Below, piece by piece: positions 27,772 through 36,010 of a DNA stretch of 64,000 nucleotides. The position numbers and the translations under genes were made by a program. The notes under the pieces are model-generated. The model ran no database searches. It was not told the DNA's origin and saw only the letters and a program-made list of their open reading frames with translations. Source of the DNA: CALKAL01 sp051846895 (GTDB lineage: Bacteria > Bacillota > Bacilli > Bacillales > Alkalibacillaceae); the NCBI GenBank assembly GCA_051846895.1, contig JBPYCQ010000012.1, positions 28,902 to 92,901 of the forward strand. The letters are read 5' to 3'. Each line of letters begins with the position of its first letter. The first letter of the stretch is position 1.

Positions 27772-28055
27772 TTTGGACAATCACATATTAATTTTGAACA
27801 ATTACTTGCCATGTTTGGACAATTACACACCAACTTTGAACAATTACTTGCCAGGTTTGGACAATCACACGCCAACTTTGAACAATTACTTACCAGGTTT
27901 GGACAATCAAACACCAACTTTGAACAATCACTTGCCATGTTTGAACAATCACACACCAACTTTGAACAATTACTCGCCATGTTTGGACAATCACACAACA
28001 ACTTTGAACAATTACTCGCCATGTTTGATCAATCACACACCAACTTTGAACAATG
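27772..28055. repeat. 21-bp tandem array E (13 units, alternating)
   Basis: Thirteen full units start at 27772 and continue in exact register to a partial at 28045. Odd and even units differ: one type reads TTTGGACAATCACACACCAA, the other TTTGAACAATTACTTGCCAT. They alternate almost strictly, giving a 42-bp repeat. The region just before (27751-27771) looks like a decayed unit. It lies between a terminator and the next operon. Frames on both strands are open but lack ribosome sites. Confidence 0.95.
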
Positions 28056-28087
28056 AATAATATGATTAATAACCATCTCCTAAACAA

Positions 28088-28122
28088 TAAAAAAGCCACA
28101 CTTTTTCAAGTGCAGCCTTTTC
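28088..28122 (-). terminator. Terminator after the small lipoprotein gene
   Basis: AAAGGCTGCACTT pairs with AAGTGTGGCTTT (one mismatch) around GAAA, followed by T residues on the minus strand. Confidence 0.85.
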
Positions 28123-28128
28123 GTTTAT

Positions 28129-28341
28129 TTACTGTCCAGTATCTTCTTCACTATCGTCTTCCTCTAAACCATCGGAACCATCTTCACCAGTATCAGTGTT
28201 ACCATCTTCCATTTCACTACCTGGATTTTCCTCAACGCCTCCATTATCTAAGTCAGTTCCAGGGTCGTCGGAACCGCCTCCACCACAAGCTGCTAATACT
28301 AGTACAAGACCTAGTAAGGAACTCATCAACCATTTTTTCAT
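28129..28341 (-). CDS. Small acidic lipoprotein
   Basis: A 70-aa protein: signal peptide MKKWLMSSLLGLVLVLAAC with lipobox LAAC, then GGGG and a tail almost wholly of Asp, Glu, Gly, Ser and Asn (for example EDGSDGLEEDDSEEDTG). It should be lipid-anchored outside the membrane, with a strongly charged disordered tail. Start ATG 28341, 8 bases after AAAGGAG. No domain is recognised. Tails like this may chelate cations; that is speculation. It has its own terminator and faces away from the CDF gene. Confidence 0.75.
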   Translation of the reverse strand: MKKWLMSSLLGLVLVLAACGGGGSDDPGTDLDNGGVEENPGSEMEDGNTDTGEDGSDGLEEDDSEEDTGQ

Positions 28342-28638
28342 GTTGAACACTCCTTTTCCTTATTTAAAATATTTGGTGATACGCTATAACAATTACCCCG
28401 TTCAATCCATTTTCTAACCGTTGTTATTGTTTTGTAAAAAAATTAATCTAATTATAAAATAAGCTCATTCTTTCGGTTTAGGAATTAAGAATGAGGACAA
28501 CTTTTCAGAGCGTTACTTATCATTTTTATTATAAAAAAGTATTAGAATGGTCAATATAAAGGAAGATTTTCCTGATACTTATTGTTTTATTTTTTTTATG
28601 TTATATTTACAATAACAAATTGAAAAGTAGGAGTTTAA

Positions 28639-29526
28639 ATGAACAACCGTTCTTCAAAAGCCCAATTCGCATCAATTGTAGGGATTGTTGCAAATATTAT
28701 TTTAGCTCTTATTAAAGGTATTGCTGGTCTAATAGCGAATAGTCGTGCATTAATTGCTGACGCTTTTCATTCTGCATCAGACGTCATAAGTTCTATAGCT
28801 GTTTTAGTCGGAATTCGAGCGGCCCAGAAACCGCCTGATTCAGAGCACCCATATGGTCATGGAAAGGCAGAAAATATTGCAACGCTAATTGTTGCTATTT
28901 TATTAGTCATTGTTGGCTTTGAAATTATGCTTAATTCAGTTAAAGCGATCTGGGCACAAAACTTTCAAAAGACGAGTATCCTGGCCTTATATGTTGTTAT
29001 TTTTTCTATCATCGTCAAGGAAGCATTATTTCAATATAAATTTCGATTAGGGAAAAAGATAAACAGCCCTGCTATTATTGCGGATGCATGGCACCATCGT
29101 TCAGACGCGATTTCATCTGTCATCGCCTTAATAGGGATTGGTGTCACCATCGCCGGAGACAAAATGGCTATTCCTTATTTACAATATTTCGATCCAATCG
29201 CTGGTGGACTCATCGCTATAATTGTTATGTGGATGGGGGTTAAAATAGGAAAAGATGCCGTGAGCGTCTCATTGGAAACCGTTTTAGATGAGGAAAAGAC
29301 AAAACCATTTGAAGAAACAACCAAAAATATTGAAGGTGTTCAACGTATTGATGCATTGAATGCCCGGACTCATGGATCTTACGTCATCATAGATATTAAA
29401 ATTAGTGTCAATCCAAATATTACAGTTGATGAAGGTCATGCCATAGCTGCCCGAGTAAAGGAGAAGTTAATCTCAGATCACGAACAAGTGCAAGATGTTT
29501 ATGTTCACGTGAATCCGTATCATTGA
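28639..29526 (+). CDS. Cation diffusion facilitator (metal exporter)
   Basis: A 295-aa CDF protein. Metal-site motifs are ALIADAFHSASDVISS in helix II and IIADAWHHRSDAISS in helix V (HxxxD pairs), plus the conserved HPYGHGKAENIATL loop. The C-terminal cytosolic domain (about 205-295) has HGSYVIIDIKISVNPNITVDEGHAIA and ends YVHVNPYH. It exports Mn, Zn, Co or Fe by proton antiport. Similarity to B. subtilis MneP/MneS suggests manganese. ATG 28639 follows AGTAGGAG. The 28342-28638 gap holds promoter-like AT-rich DNA only; no yybP-ykoY-type manganese riboswitch was seen. Confidence 0.9.
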   Translation: MNNRSSKAQFASIVGIVANIILALIKGIAGLIANSRALIADAFHSASDVISSIAVLVGIRAAQKPPDSEHPYGHGKAENIATLIVAILLVIVGFEIMLNSVKAIWAQNFQKTSILALYVVIFSIIVKEALFQYKFRLGKKINSPAIIADAWHHRSDAISSVIALIGIGVTIAGDKMAIPYLQYFDPIAGGLIAIIVMWMGVKIGKDAVSVSLETVLDEEKTKPFEETTKNIEGVQRIDALNARTHGSYVIIDIKISVNPNITVDEGHAIAARVKEKLISDHEQVQDVYVHVNPYH

Positions 29527-29546
29527 TATGTTTGGGTCAAAATAGT

Positions 29547-29585
29547 AACCATATGAAATCAATATTCTGATTTCATATGGTTTTT
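29547..29585 (+). terminator. Terminator after the CDF gene
   Basis: AACCATATGAAATCA pairs perfectly with TGATTTCATATGGTT, followed by TTTTT. Confidence 0.92.
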
Positions 29586-29614
29586 CCTGTTTTATAATTG
29601 GTCTTGCCTTAGGT

Positions 29615-29825
29615 TTTGGACAAATTTTTGCCCATTTTTGAACAATTACAGCTCAACTTTGAACAATCGCAGGCCATCTTTGAACAATTACAACCCATCT
29701 TTGAACAATTACAGCTCAACTTTGAACAATTACAACCCATCTTTGAACAATTACAGCTCAACTTTGAACAATTACAACCCATCTTTGGACATTTACAGCT
29801 CAACTTTGAACAATCGAAGCAAATC
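29615..29825. repeat. 21-bp tandem array F (10 units, alternating)
   Basis: Units starting TTTGAACAATTACA begin at 29637, 29658, 29679, 29700, 29721, 29742, 29763, 29784 and 29805. One earlier unit at 29615 is offset by a single extra T. Tails GCTCAAC and ACCCATC alternate from 29679 on, so the higher-order period is 42 bp. The array lies between two terminators of convergent genes, where no transcript is expected to need it. Same core as D and E. Confidence 0.95.
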
Positions 29826-29854
29826 AAGATTAAGATTCGGACCATATGAATTAA

Positions 29855-29889
29855 CAAAGAGCCTCGGCTTACTTGCGCGAGACTCTTTT
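29855..29889 (-). terminator. Terminator after the acyl-CoA synthetase gene
   Basis: AAAGAGCCTCG pairs with CGAGACTCTTT with one mismatch around the GCTTACTTGCG loop, just past the stop at 29895. Confidence 0.8.
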
Positions 29890-29894
29890 GCTAA

Positions 29895-31466
29895 TTAAAT
29901 ATTTTCCTGTTCTTTCTTCCTTAACTCAACCCGGCGTATTTTACCTGAGGTTGTTTTTGGAAGTTCTTCAATAAATTCAATTTTTCTCGGATATTTATAA
30001 GGTGCTGTTAATTTTTTAACATGATCTTGAAGTTCTTCAATTAAGCCTTCACGGTTAGGATTAACACCATCTTTCAACACAACAAAAGCTTTAACGACCG
30101 CTCCACGTATTTCATCTGGACTGGCTACAACCGCACATTCTTGAACATCTCGATGTTTAACTAACGCATCTTCAACCTCAAAAGGTCCAATCGTATATCC
30201 TGAGCTAATGATGATATCATCACTTCGGCCTTCAAACCAAAAGTAACCATCTTCATCTTTACGCGCACGATCTCCTGTTAAATAATAATCACCACGGTAA
30301 GCGGCACTCGTACGTTCAGGTGCCTTATAATATTCTCTAAATAACGCCGGTGTCGAACGATGAACAGCAATATCACCAATCTCACCAGGCTTAACAGGTT
30401 CCCCATCTTCATTAATGATTTCAACTAGATTTCCTGGTGTCGGTTTGCCCATTGACCCTGGTCTAACTTCCATCTCTTTTGTAATACCAACTAATAACGT
30501 ATTTTCAGTTTGACCATAGCCATCTCTCACAGTTAAATTAAAATAACTTCTAAAAGTATCAATGACTTCACGGTTTAACGGTTCACCTGCTGAAACGGCA
30601 CTATTCAACTCAGACAGGTCATACTTTTCTAAACCATTCACTTTTGCCATTAGACGATATTCTGTCGGTGTACAACAAAGGGCATTAATCTGATAGTCTT
30701 GTAACAGTTGTAAATAACGGTTTGGATCAAATTTTCCTAAATAAACAAACCCTGTAGCACCAGAACCTAGCACAGATAAAAATGGACTCCAAAGCCATTT
30801 TGCCCAACCTGGACCAGCAGTTGCCCAAACGATGTCATGTTCACGAATTCCTAACCAATTTGAAGCTGCTGTCTTCAAGTGGGCGAATCCCCAGCCATGA
30901 GTATGGACGACACCTTTTGGATTACCAGTCGTTCCCGATGTATATGATAAGAAAGCCATGTCATCACGATTCGTCTCAGCAGTGGAAAAAGAATCGGATG
31001 CCTCGACCATTAACGAGTCAAGATATGTCCAACCATTCTGCTCATGACCAACGACAAACTTTTTCAACTCATTAATTTGTTCAACTTTCTCAAACTCATC
31101 AACAAACGGTGCATAACTAATTACTGCTTTTGCTTCCCCATGTGAGATTCTATATTCAATATCTTTTGCTCGAAGCATTTCGGAACTTGGAATAACAACC
31201 ATCCCCGCCTTTAATGCAGCAATATAAACTTCATATGCTTTAATCAATCGAGGGATCATAATTAATATTTTATCACCTTGCTTTAGCCCACTATTCAATA
31301 ACACATTCGCAATTCGATTAGCATTTTTCAGTAATTGCTGATATGAAATTTCTTGTTGTTCTCCTTCTTCATTTACCCAAACAATAGCTTTTCGGTCATC
31401 ATTAAACTTCTCAAACTCAGACACGATGTTATAATTCTTTGGAGCTATTAAGTCTTCACGGTTCAT
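29895..31466 (-). CDS. AMP-forming acyl-CoA synthetase (medium-chain type)
   Basis: A 523-aa adenylate-forming enzyme. The phosphate loop is LSYTSGTTGNPKGVVHTHGW (about 170-189), core motif DGYGQTEN, hinge YFWFEGRSDDIIISSGYTI and catalytic Lys in PKTTSGKIRRVELR near the C-terminus. It joins a carboxylate to CoA with ATP in the cytosol. The SGYTIGPFEVE form is typical of medium-chain or branched acyl substrates (MbcS/AcsM-like) rather than acetate. Gene stands alone; ATG 31466 has TAGGAGGG. The ridA gene is divergent. Confidence 0.88.
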   Translation of the reverse strand: MNREDLIAPKNYNIVSEFEKFNDDRKAIVWVNEEGEQQEISYQQLLKNANRIANVLLNSGLKQGDKILIMIPRLIKAYEVYIAALKAGMVVIPSSEMLRAKDIEYRISHGEAKAVISYAPFVDEFEKVEQINELKKFVVGHEQNGWTYLDSLMVEASDSFSTAETNRDDMAFLSYTSGTTGNPKGVVHTHGWGFAHLKTAASNWLGIREHDIVWATAGPGWAKWLWSPFLSVLGSGATGFVYLGKFDPNRYLQLLQDYQINALCCTPTEYRLMAKVNGLEKYDLSELNSAVSAGEPLNREVIDTFRSYFNLTVRDGYGQTENTLLVGITKEMEVRPGSMGKPTPGNLVEIINEDGEPVKPGEIGDIAVHRSTPALFREYYKAPERTSAAYRGDYYLTGDRARKDEDGYFWFEGRSDDIIISSGYTIGPFEVEDALVKHRDVQECAVVASPDEIRGAVVKAFVVLKDGVNPNREGLIEELQDHVKKLTAPYKYPRKIEFIEELPKTTSGKIRRVELRKKEQENI

Positions 31467-31593
31467 AATTATCCCTCCTAAAAATAATGTATTATTATTA
31501 TATTATCAAAATGTCAGAATATTTTTGAACACCCTTTTTCAAAATAGGACTAATTTGCTATGATTTAATTAAGATAGAAAGGAGATTGATAAT

Positions 31594-31974
31594 ATGAAAA
31601 AAGTTTATGAGTCAAAGCATGCACCTGCAGCCATTGGACCATATTCACAAGCTATAGAGGCTGGAGGGTTACTTTTTATTTCTGGACAAATCCCACTTGA
31701 CCCTGAGTCGATGGAAGTCGTCAGTGAAGATGTAAAAAAACAAGCTGAACAAGTGATGAAAAATATTGGAGCGATATTATCTGAAGCTGGCTTAGGCTAT
31801 CATCATCTCGTTAAAACAACGATATATTTAAAATCAATGGACGATTTCGCAACGGTTAATGACATCTATGCAAGCTATTTATCCAAACCATATCCAGCTC
31901 GTGCTGCTTTTGAAGTCAGCCGCCTACCGAAAGATGTTAAGGTGGAGATTGAAGCTGTAGCGGTGAAGGAGTAA
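31594..31974 (+). CDS. ridA: RidA-family enamine/imine deaminase
   Basis: A 126-aa protein of standard RidA (YjgF/YabJ) length. Signature residues are APAAIGPYSQAIEAGG, LLFISGQIPLDPES, and the C-terminal YPARAAFEVSRLPKDVKVEIEAVAV with the substrate Arg. It hydrolyses reactive enamine/imine intermediates formed by PLP enzymes such as threonine dehydratase. ATG 31594 follows AAAGGAGA. It is followed by a terminator, so monocistronic. Confidence 0.92.
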   Translation: MKKVYESKHAPAAIGPYSQAIEAGGLLFISGQIPLDPESMEVVSEDVKKQAEQVMKNIGAILSEAGLGYHHLVKTTIYLKSMDDFATVNDIYASYLSKPYPARAAFEVSRLPKDVKVEIEAVAVKE

Positions 31975-31982
31975 TTAAAAAA

Positions 31983-32014
31983 GCCTGTCCTACTTAGCAT
32001 AGAGGACAGGCCCT
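31983..32014 (+). terminator. Terminator after ridA
   Basis: GCCTGTCCT pairs with AGGACAGGC around ACTTAGCATAG; the T-tract is interrupted (CCCTTCTT). The remaining DNA to 32266 shows no gene. Confidence 0.75.
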
Positions 32015-32266
32015 TCTTATCAAATTTAATCAAAACATAATATGGGTAATCTAACAATATTGTGGAAGTCCCTATTCGACGTTCTAATATATTGCTCGTT
32101 CTTACACAATCATCCGTTCGTAAGTTAACTAAATATTTTTTGTCGGCCTTTTGACGTAGATTTAATTCAGTTTATTTATTGGGTTATTTAAATAATTATT
32201 TTCAAAAGCCCCTAAAAAATGGACCAACATTTTTATCCTCAAAAGCTACGACGTTAAATCTTCTGT

Positions 32267-33535
32267 CTACAATTCACTTAATGCAATAACTTGGCCGTTG
32301 TTTGCATTCACAGCATATTGACAATCTAATTTTCCACACAAAATATATTGCCTTTGTTCAAAGTCATATACATAATAAGGCTTTAACTCGTATAGTTTTT
32401 TTAGTTCTTTATATGCCTTTTCCTTATCAATCATTATCTTCTCGGGTGCTTGAAATTGGTCAAAGATATCCAACATCGGTTTGTTATCTATATAATTTAC
32501 GGCTCGAAAGTTAGTAGCATCAATGATTACAGTTAGTTTTCTTTGAAATAAGCGATTATCCTGTTTTTTAACTCTCAAAATTGCATGAATATAACCTCTA
32601 TCACGGTGTAGTGTTTTAAGAACCCAATCTCCTGAGTCTTCGGGATATTCTTGAAGTAAAAAGTCTTTGACTGCAAGTAAACACTCCTCTTGCTCTTTCA
32701 TAGTAATCGGTAAAGATTCAGGACTTGGCTCAGATGAAAATGCTTGTTCTGCCGTCACCTCTTCATTCCAGTTAATTTCTTGTCTTTCAAATGGATTTTT
32801 AATTGTCTTATCAAAAAAAATGGTTTTATTGATGAAAATATGGGATCTTACATCAACAATAAATTCAAATGGAATCGTCGCCATTTGATTATTTGTAATA
32901 TAAACTTCTTCTACTCCATATGCAGGAATTAATCTTTTATGTTCATGTGAAGGAAATTCAACCAACTTCAATTGATCCTTTGCCAAATGTTCTACCTTGT
33001 CGAAAGAAAGTGTATATGCTTCTTTTTTTATAATATCCTCAGAAGGGAATTGTCCATGAACAGCAAATAAAGTTAGCTTCCTTTCTTCGTTAAATTCTAG
33101 CTCAACAGATCCAGAAGGGGAAACAGCAACCCCATCAATTACTTCTTTAAATAGAAATCTTCCTTCTTCTTCTTTATGAAGTTGTAATTGTTTCCCATAA
33201 GTTAAACCAGTTTCCTGTTCAACCCATTTTATTATGTCGTTTTTATGAAGACCTGCAAAGCTAATCCCATTTTTTGCATATGTCTTACCCATTACAAAAA
33301 TAGCGCTGAGAAACTTATGAGAATTAACATTGACTTCTATAATTGCCGCGCCTTCCGGATTGGTATCGTCCTCTGGTTCTTCCACATGATCAGGAAACCA
33401 TTCCATCGATAAGGTATATACGGTTTCACCGAAGACATTTACATACCGATCAAGTCCATGTCTTTTTAAATAATAGTTATTTAAGCCAAATTTCTTTTTT
33501 GTAATATCAATTAATTCTTTTAATCTATTATCCAT
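32267..33535 (-). CDS. Hypothetical YcdB/PepSY-like protein, cytosolic
   Basis: A 422-aa protein without signal peptide or membrane helix, starting at ATG 33535 behind GAGGGGAG; the frame extends to 33586 without a better site. Sequence is rich in short beta-forming segments. The end, EKAYKELKKLYELKPYYVYD then LDCQYAVNANNGQVIALSEL, resembles the C-terminal half of a PepSY/YcdB unit. HKNDIIKWVEQETGL and similar helices recur. Function unknown. A distant relationship to the SLH protein at 10543-12771 is possible from that motif only. Confidence 0.6.
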   Translation of the reverse strand: MDNRLKELIDITKKKFGLNNYYLKRHGLDRYVNVFGETVYTLSMEWFPDHVEEPEDDTNPEGAAIIEVNVNSHKFLSAIFVMGKTYAKNGISFAGLHKNDIIKWVEQETGLTYGKQLQLHKEEEGRFLFKEVIDGVAVSPSGSVELEFNEERKLTLFAVHGQFPSEDIIKKEAYTLSFDKVEHLAKDQLKLVEFPSHEHKRLIPAYGVEEVYITNNQMATIPFEFIVDVRSHIFINKTIFFDKTIKNPFERQEINWNEEVTAEQAFSSEPSPESLPITMKEQEECLLAVKDFLLQEYPEDSGDWVLKTLHRDRGYIHAILRVKKQDNRLFQRKLTVIIDATNFRAVNYIDNKPMLDIFDQFQAPEKIMIDKEKAYKELKKLYELKPYYVYDFEQRQYILCGKLDCQYAVNANNGQVIALSEL

Positions 33536-33639
33536 TTGTTCTCCCCTCAGCTTATGTTTGTTATTAAAAAAGTTATTCTGGAACATGGCCCTTATATGGA
33601 ATAAAGTGCGCTAGTATTTTTATGCGTCATCGCGCACGA

Positions 33640-33930
33640 TTACTTAATAATTTTTTTTATTATAATACCTTGCTTTTTTGCATATTTATTGATCAACTTT
33701 ATTAATTTGTTCTTATGTATTGAAACTGAATTATGAATTTCCCTTTTACCATCAATTACATATTCTTCAAAGATAATAAAGTTTAAATGATCCATCTTAT
33801 TAATAACAAAGCGATTACATTCGTATTCTCCGCATCTAATATTATGGGAATAGATAAACTCAATGATACCATCATAAAACTCTTGATAAGTAATCTCATC
33901 CTCTAGGAATGATTGTATTAATTCTTGCAT
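33640..33930 (-). CDS. Small hypothetical protein
   Basis: A 96-aa protein, MQELIQSFLEDEITYQEFYD onward, with a ribosome site AAGGAGGGTAAATA before ATG 33930. It is partly basic at the C-terminus (KNKLIKLINKYAKKQGIIIK). It carries two Cys residues in IRCGEYECNRF, a C-x4-C spacing. No family recognised. It is flanked at 33573-33591 and 34001-34019 by a 19-bp direct repeat (15 of 19 identical), so it may have arrived as a unit. Confidence 0.55.
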   Translation of the reverse strand: MQELIQSFLEDEITYQEFYDGIIEFIYSHNIRCGEYECNRFVINKMDHLNFIIFEEYVIDGKREIHNSVSIHKNKLIKLINKYAKKQGIIIKKIIK

Positions 33931-34378
33931 TATTTACCCTCCTTCTGTAGCCCTTTACTTTAACTTACAGCCTCCATCCATTTTCTTATAATCCCATAGC
34001 TTATTCCAGATAATGGCCCGTTTGTTGAAAGACAATTGCATAAAATTGTCCTTTTAAGGTTAGTTTAACATACACTAATTGACCTTAGTTCCACACCATA
34101 ACCGAGTACCCCTTAATATCTTCACGTTCAATAACTTATGAGATTAAACCAAAAAAATCAATTAATCTATTGTATTATACTAGCCTTTCATTTCATTCCT
34201 TGTTATGATGTAACGTAACTACAAATTATCTACATCTATCACTCACTTACACATCTACGTATTAAATCAAAATCTTTTCAAGCATGATCTCGCATATTTT
34301 TTTAACAACATTAGTATTTACTTTATAACACTACATTTCTTATAAACTCACAAAAGGATTATTATATTATTTTTTAAA

Positions 34379-34393
34379 TTATAATCATTATAA
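34379..34393. promoter_or_regulatory. PerR box upstream of catalase
   Basis: TTATAATCATTATAA matches the PerR consensus TTATAATNATTATAA at every position. A second, weaker dyad (TTACTATTGTAA) lies at about 34421-34435. The first is some 60 bp before the catalase start codon. The rest of the 33931-34454 gap is AT-rich with no gene seen. Confidence 0.85.
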
Positions 34394-34454
34394 TTTACAA
34401 ATGATTATTAATTTAATATAATTACTATTGTAATCATTTAGAGGAGGTAGTTTT

Positions 34455-35921
34455 ATGATGGATAAGAAAAATCGATTAACGACAGCAAGTGGTGCTCCAG
34501 TTGGTGACAATCAGAACTCGATTACAGCTGGTCGTCGCGGGCCAACCTTAATTCAAGACGTTCACTTGTTAGAAAAACTAGCACACTTTGATCGTGAACG
34601 GATACCTGAACGTGTTGTACACGCTAAAGGTGCAGGTGCATACGGGTACTTTGAAGTGACTAACAATGAGATTTCAAAATATACGAAAGCAGACTTCTTA
34701 AATGAAAAAGGAAAACGTACACCGATGTTTATCCGCTTCTCAACGGTTGCTGGTGAGCTTGGATCCGCTGATACGGTACGTGATCCAAGAGGTTTTGCTG
34801 TTAAATTTTATACACAAGAAGGAAACTATGATTTAGTAGGTAACAACACACCTATTTTCTTTGTGCGTGATGCGATTAAGTTCCCTGATTTTATTCATAC
34901 ACAAAAACGGAACCCACAAACAAACTTGAAAGATAAAAATGCTGTTTGGGATTTTTGGTCACATTCACCAGAATCACTTCATCAAGTAACATATCTACAT
35001 GGAGACCGTGGTATTCCAGCATCTTATCGCCATATGAACGGTTACGGAAGCCATACTTACAAATGGGTTAATGAAGAAGGAGAAGCCTTCTGGGTTAAAT
35101 ACCACTTCATCAGTGACCAAGGTGTTAAAAACATGGATGTAAACGTAGCTGATCAACTTGCGGGTACAAATCCTGATTATCATACTGAAGATTTATTTAA
35201 TGCGATTGAAAACGGGGACTATCCATCATGGACACTATATGTTCAAATCATTCCATTCGAAGACTATAAAACATATAAGTGGGACTTATTTGACGTCACA
35301 AAAACAGTAAGTCAAAAAGATTACCCAAGAATCGAAGTCGGAAAAATGGTGTTAAATCGCAATCCTGAAAATTATTTCGCTGAAGTAGAACAAGCTGCAC
35401 TTTCACCAGCAAACTTAGTTCCAGGGATTGAACCATCACCAGATAAAATGTTACAAGGTCGCTTATTCTCTTATTCTGATACACAACGCTATCGTTTAGG
35501 CATTAACCATCAACAATTACCTGTCAACCGTCCAATTGTTGAAGTAAACAACTATCAACGTGGTGGTTACATGCAATATGGTCAACATGGAAGTCAAATC
35601 AACTATGAACCAAATAGTTACACTGATGCACCTAAAGAAGATCATTCAGTAAAAATTAATCCATTTGAAGTTGAAGGTGTAGCCGATCAAGTCGCATATG
35701 ATTCAGACGATCACTATACTCAAGCTGGAGATTTATATCGTCTAATGAGTGATGATGAAAAAACTCGCCTCGTACAAAATATTGTCGATCATTTAGGACA
35801 GTGTACAATGGAAGACGTTAAACTTCGCCAAATCGGTCACTTCTACAAAGCAGACCCTGAATACGGCACACGTGTCGCAGAAGGTTTAGGATTAGAAGTT
35901 CCTGCAGAGGTTAAAGCCTAA
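34455..35921 (+). CDS. katA: Catalase (clade 3, small-subunit haem catalase)
   Basis: A 488-aa catalase that converts hydrogen peroxide to water and oxygen. Active-site His is in PERVVHAKGAGAYGYF and Asn in GNNTPIFFVRD. The proximal haem ligand Tyr is in LFSYSDTQRYRLG. Length is that of vegetative KatA of Bacillus. ATG 34455 or 34458 lies behind GAGGAGG. The perfect PerR box upstream predicts derepression by peroxide, as in B. subtilis. A terminator follows. Confidence 0.97.
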   Translation: MMDKKNRLTTASGAPVGDNQNSITAGRRGPTLIQDVHLLEKLAHFDRERIPERVVHAKGAGAYGYFEVTNNEISKYTKADFLNEKGKRTPMFIRFSTVAGELGSADTVRDPRGFAVKFYTQEGNYDLVGNNTPIFFVRDAIKFPDFIHTQKRNPQTNLKDKNAVWDFWSHSPESLHQVTYLHGDRGIPASYRHMNGYGSHTYKWVNEEGEAFWVKYHFISDQGVKNMDVNVADQLAGTNPDYHTEDLFNAIENGDYPSWTLYVQIIPFEDYKTYKWDLFDVTKTVSQKDYPRIEVGKMVLNRNPENYFAEVEQAALSPANLVPGIEPSPDKMLQGRLFSYSDTQRYRLGINHQQLPVNRPIVEVNNYQRGGYMQYGQHGSQINYEPNSYTDAPKEDHSVKINPFEVEGVADQVAYDSDDHYTQAGDLYRLMSDDEKTRLVQNIVDHLGQCTMEDVKLRQIGHFYKADPEYGTRVAEGLGLEVPAEVKA

Positions 35922-35976
35922 ATATTTGATAAAACTAATATTTAAGGTTTGAAATTTTTTAAATGGAATGTTTATA

Positions 35977-36010
35977 AAAGCTCGGGGTTTTATTCGCCCC
36001 GAGCTTTTCC
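35977..36010. terminator. Bidirectional terminator between katA and the CNNM gene
   Basis: AAAGCTCGGGG pairs perfectly with CCCCGAGCTTT; flanking T and A stretches suit both strands. Confidence 0.9.

Noticed and set aside
27666..28099. Cys-rich or FEQLL heptad proteins encoded by arrays E and F
   Set aside because: No ribosome site or conserved start; competing frames on both strands are equally open. The FEQ heptads follow from the shared DNA core.
28350..28638. Manganese riboswitch (yybP-ykoY type) before the CDF gene
   Set aside because: No conserved loops or terminator hairpin of this riboswitch were found in the region.
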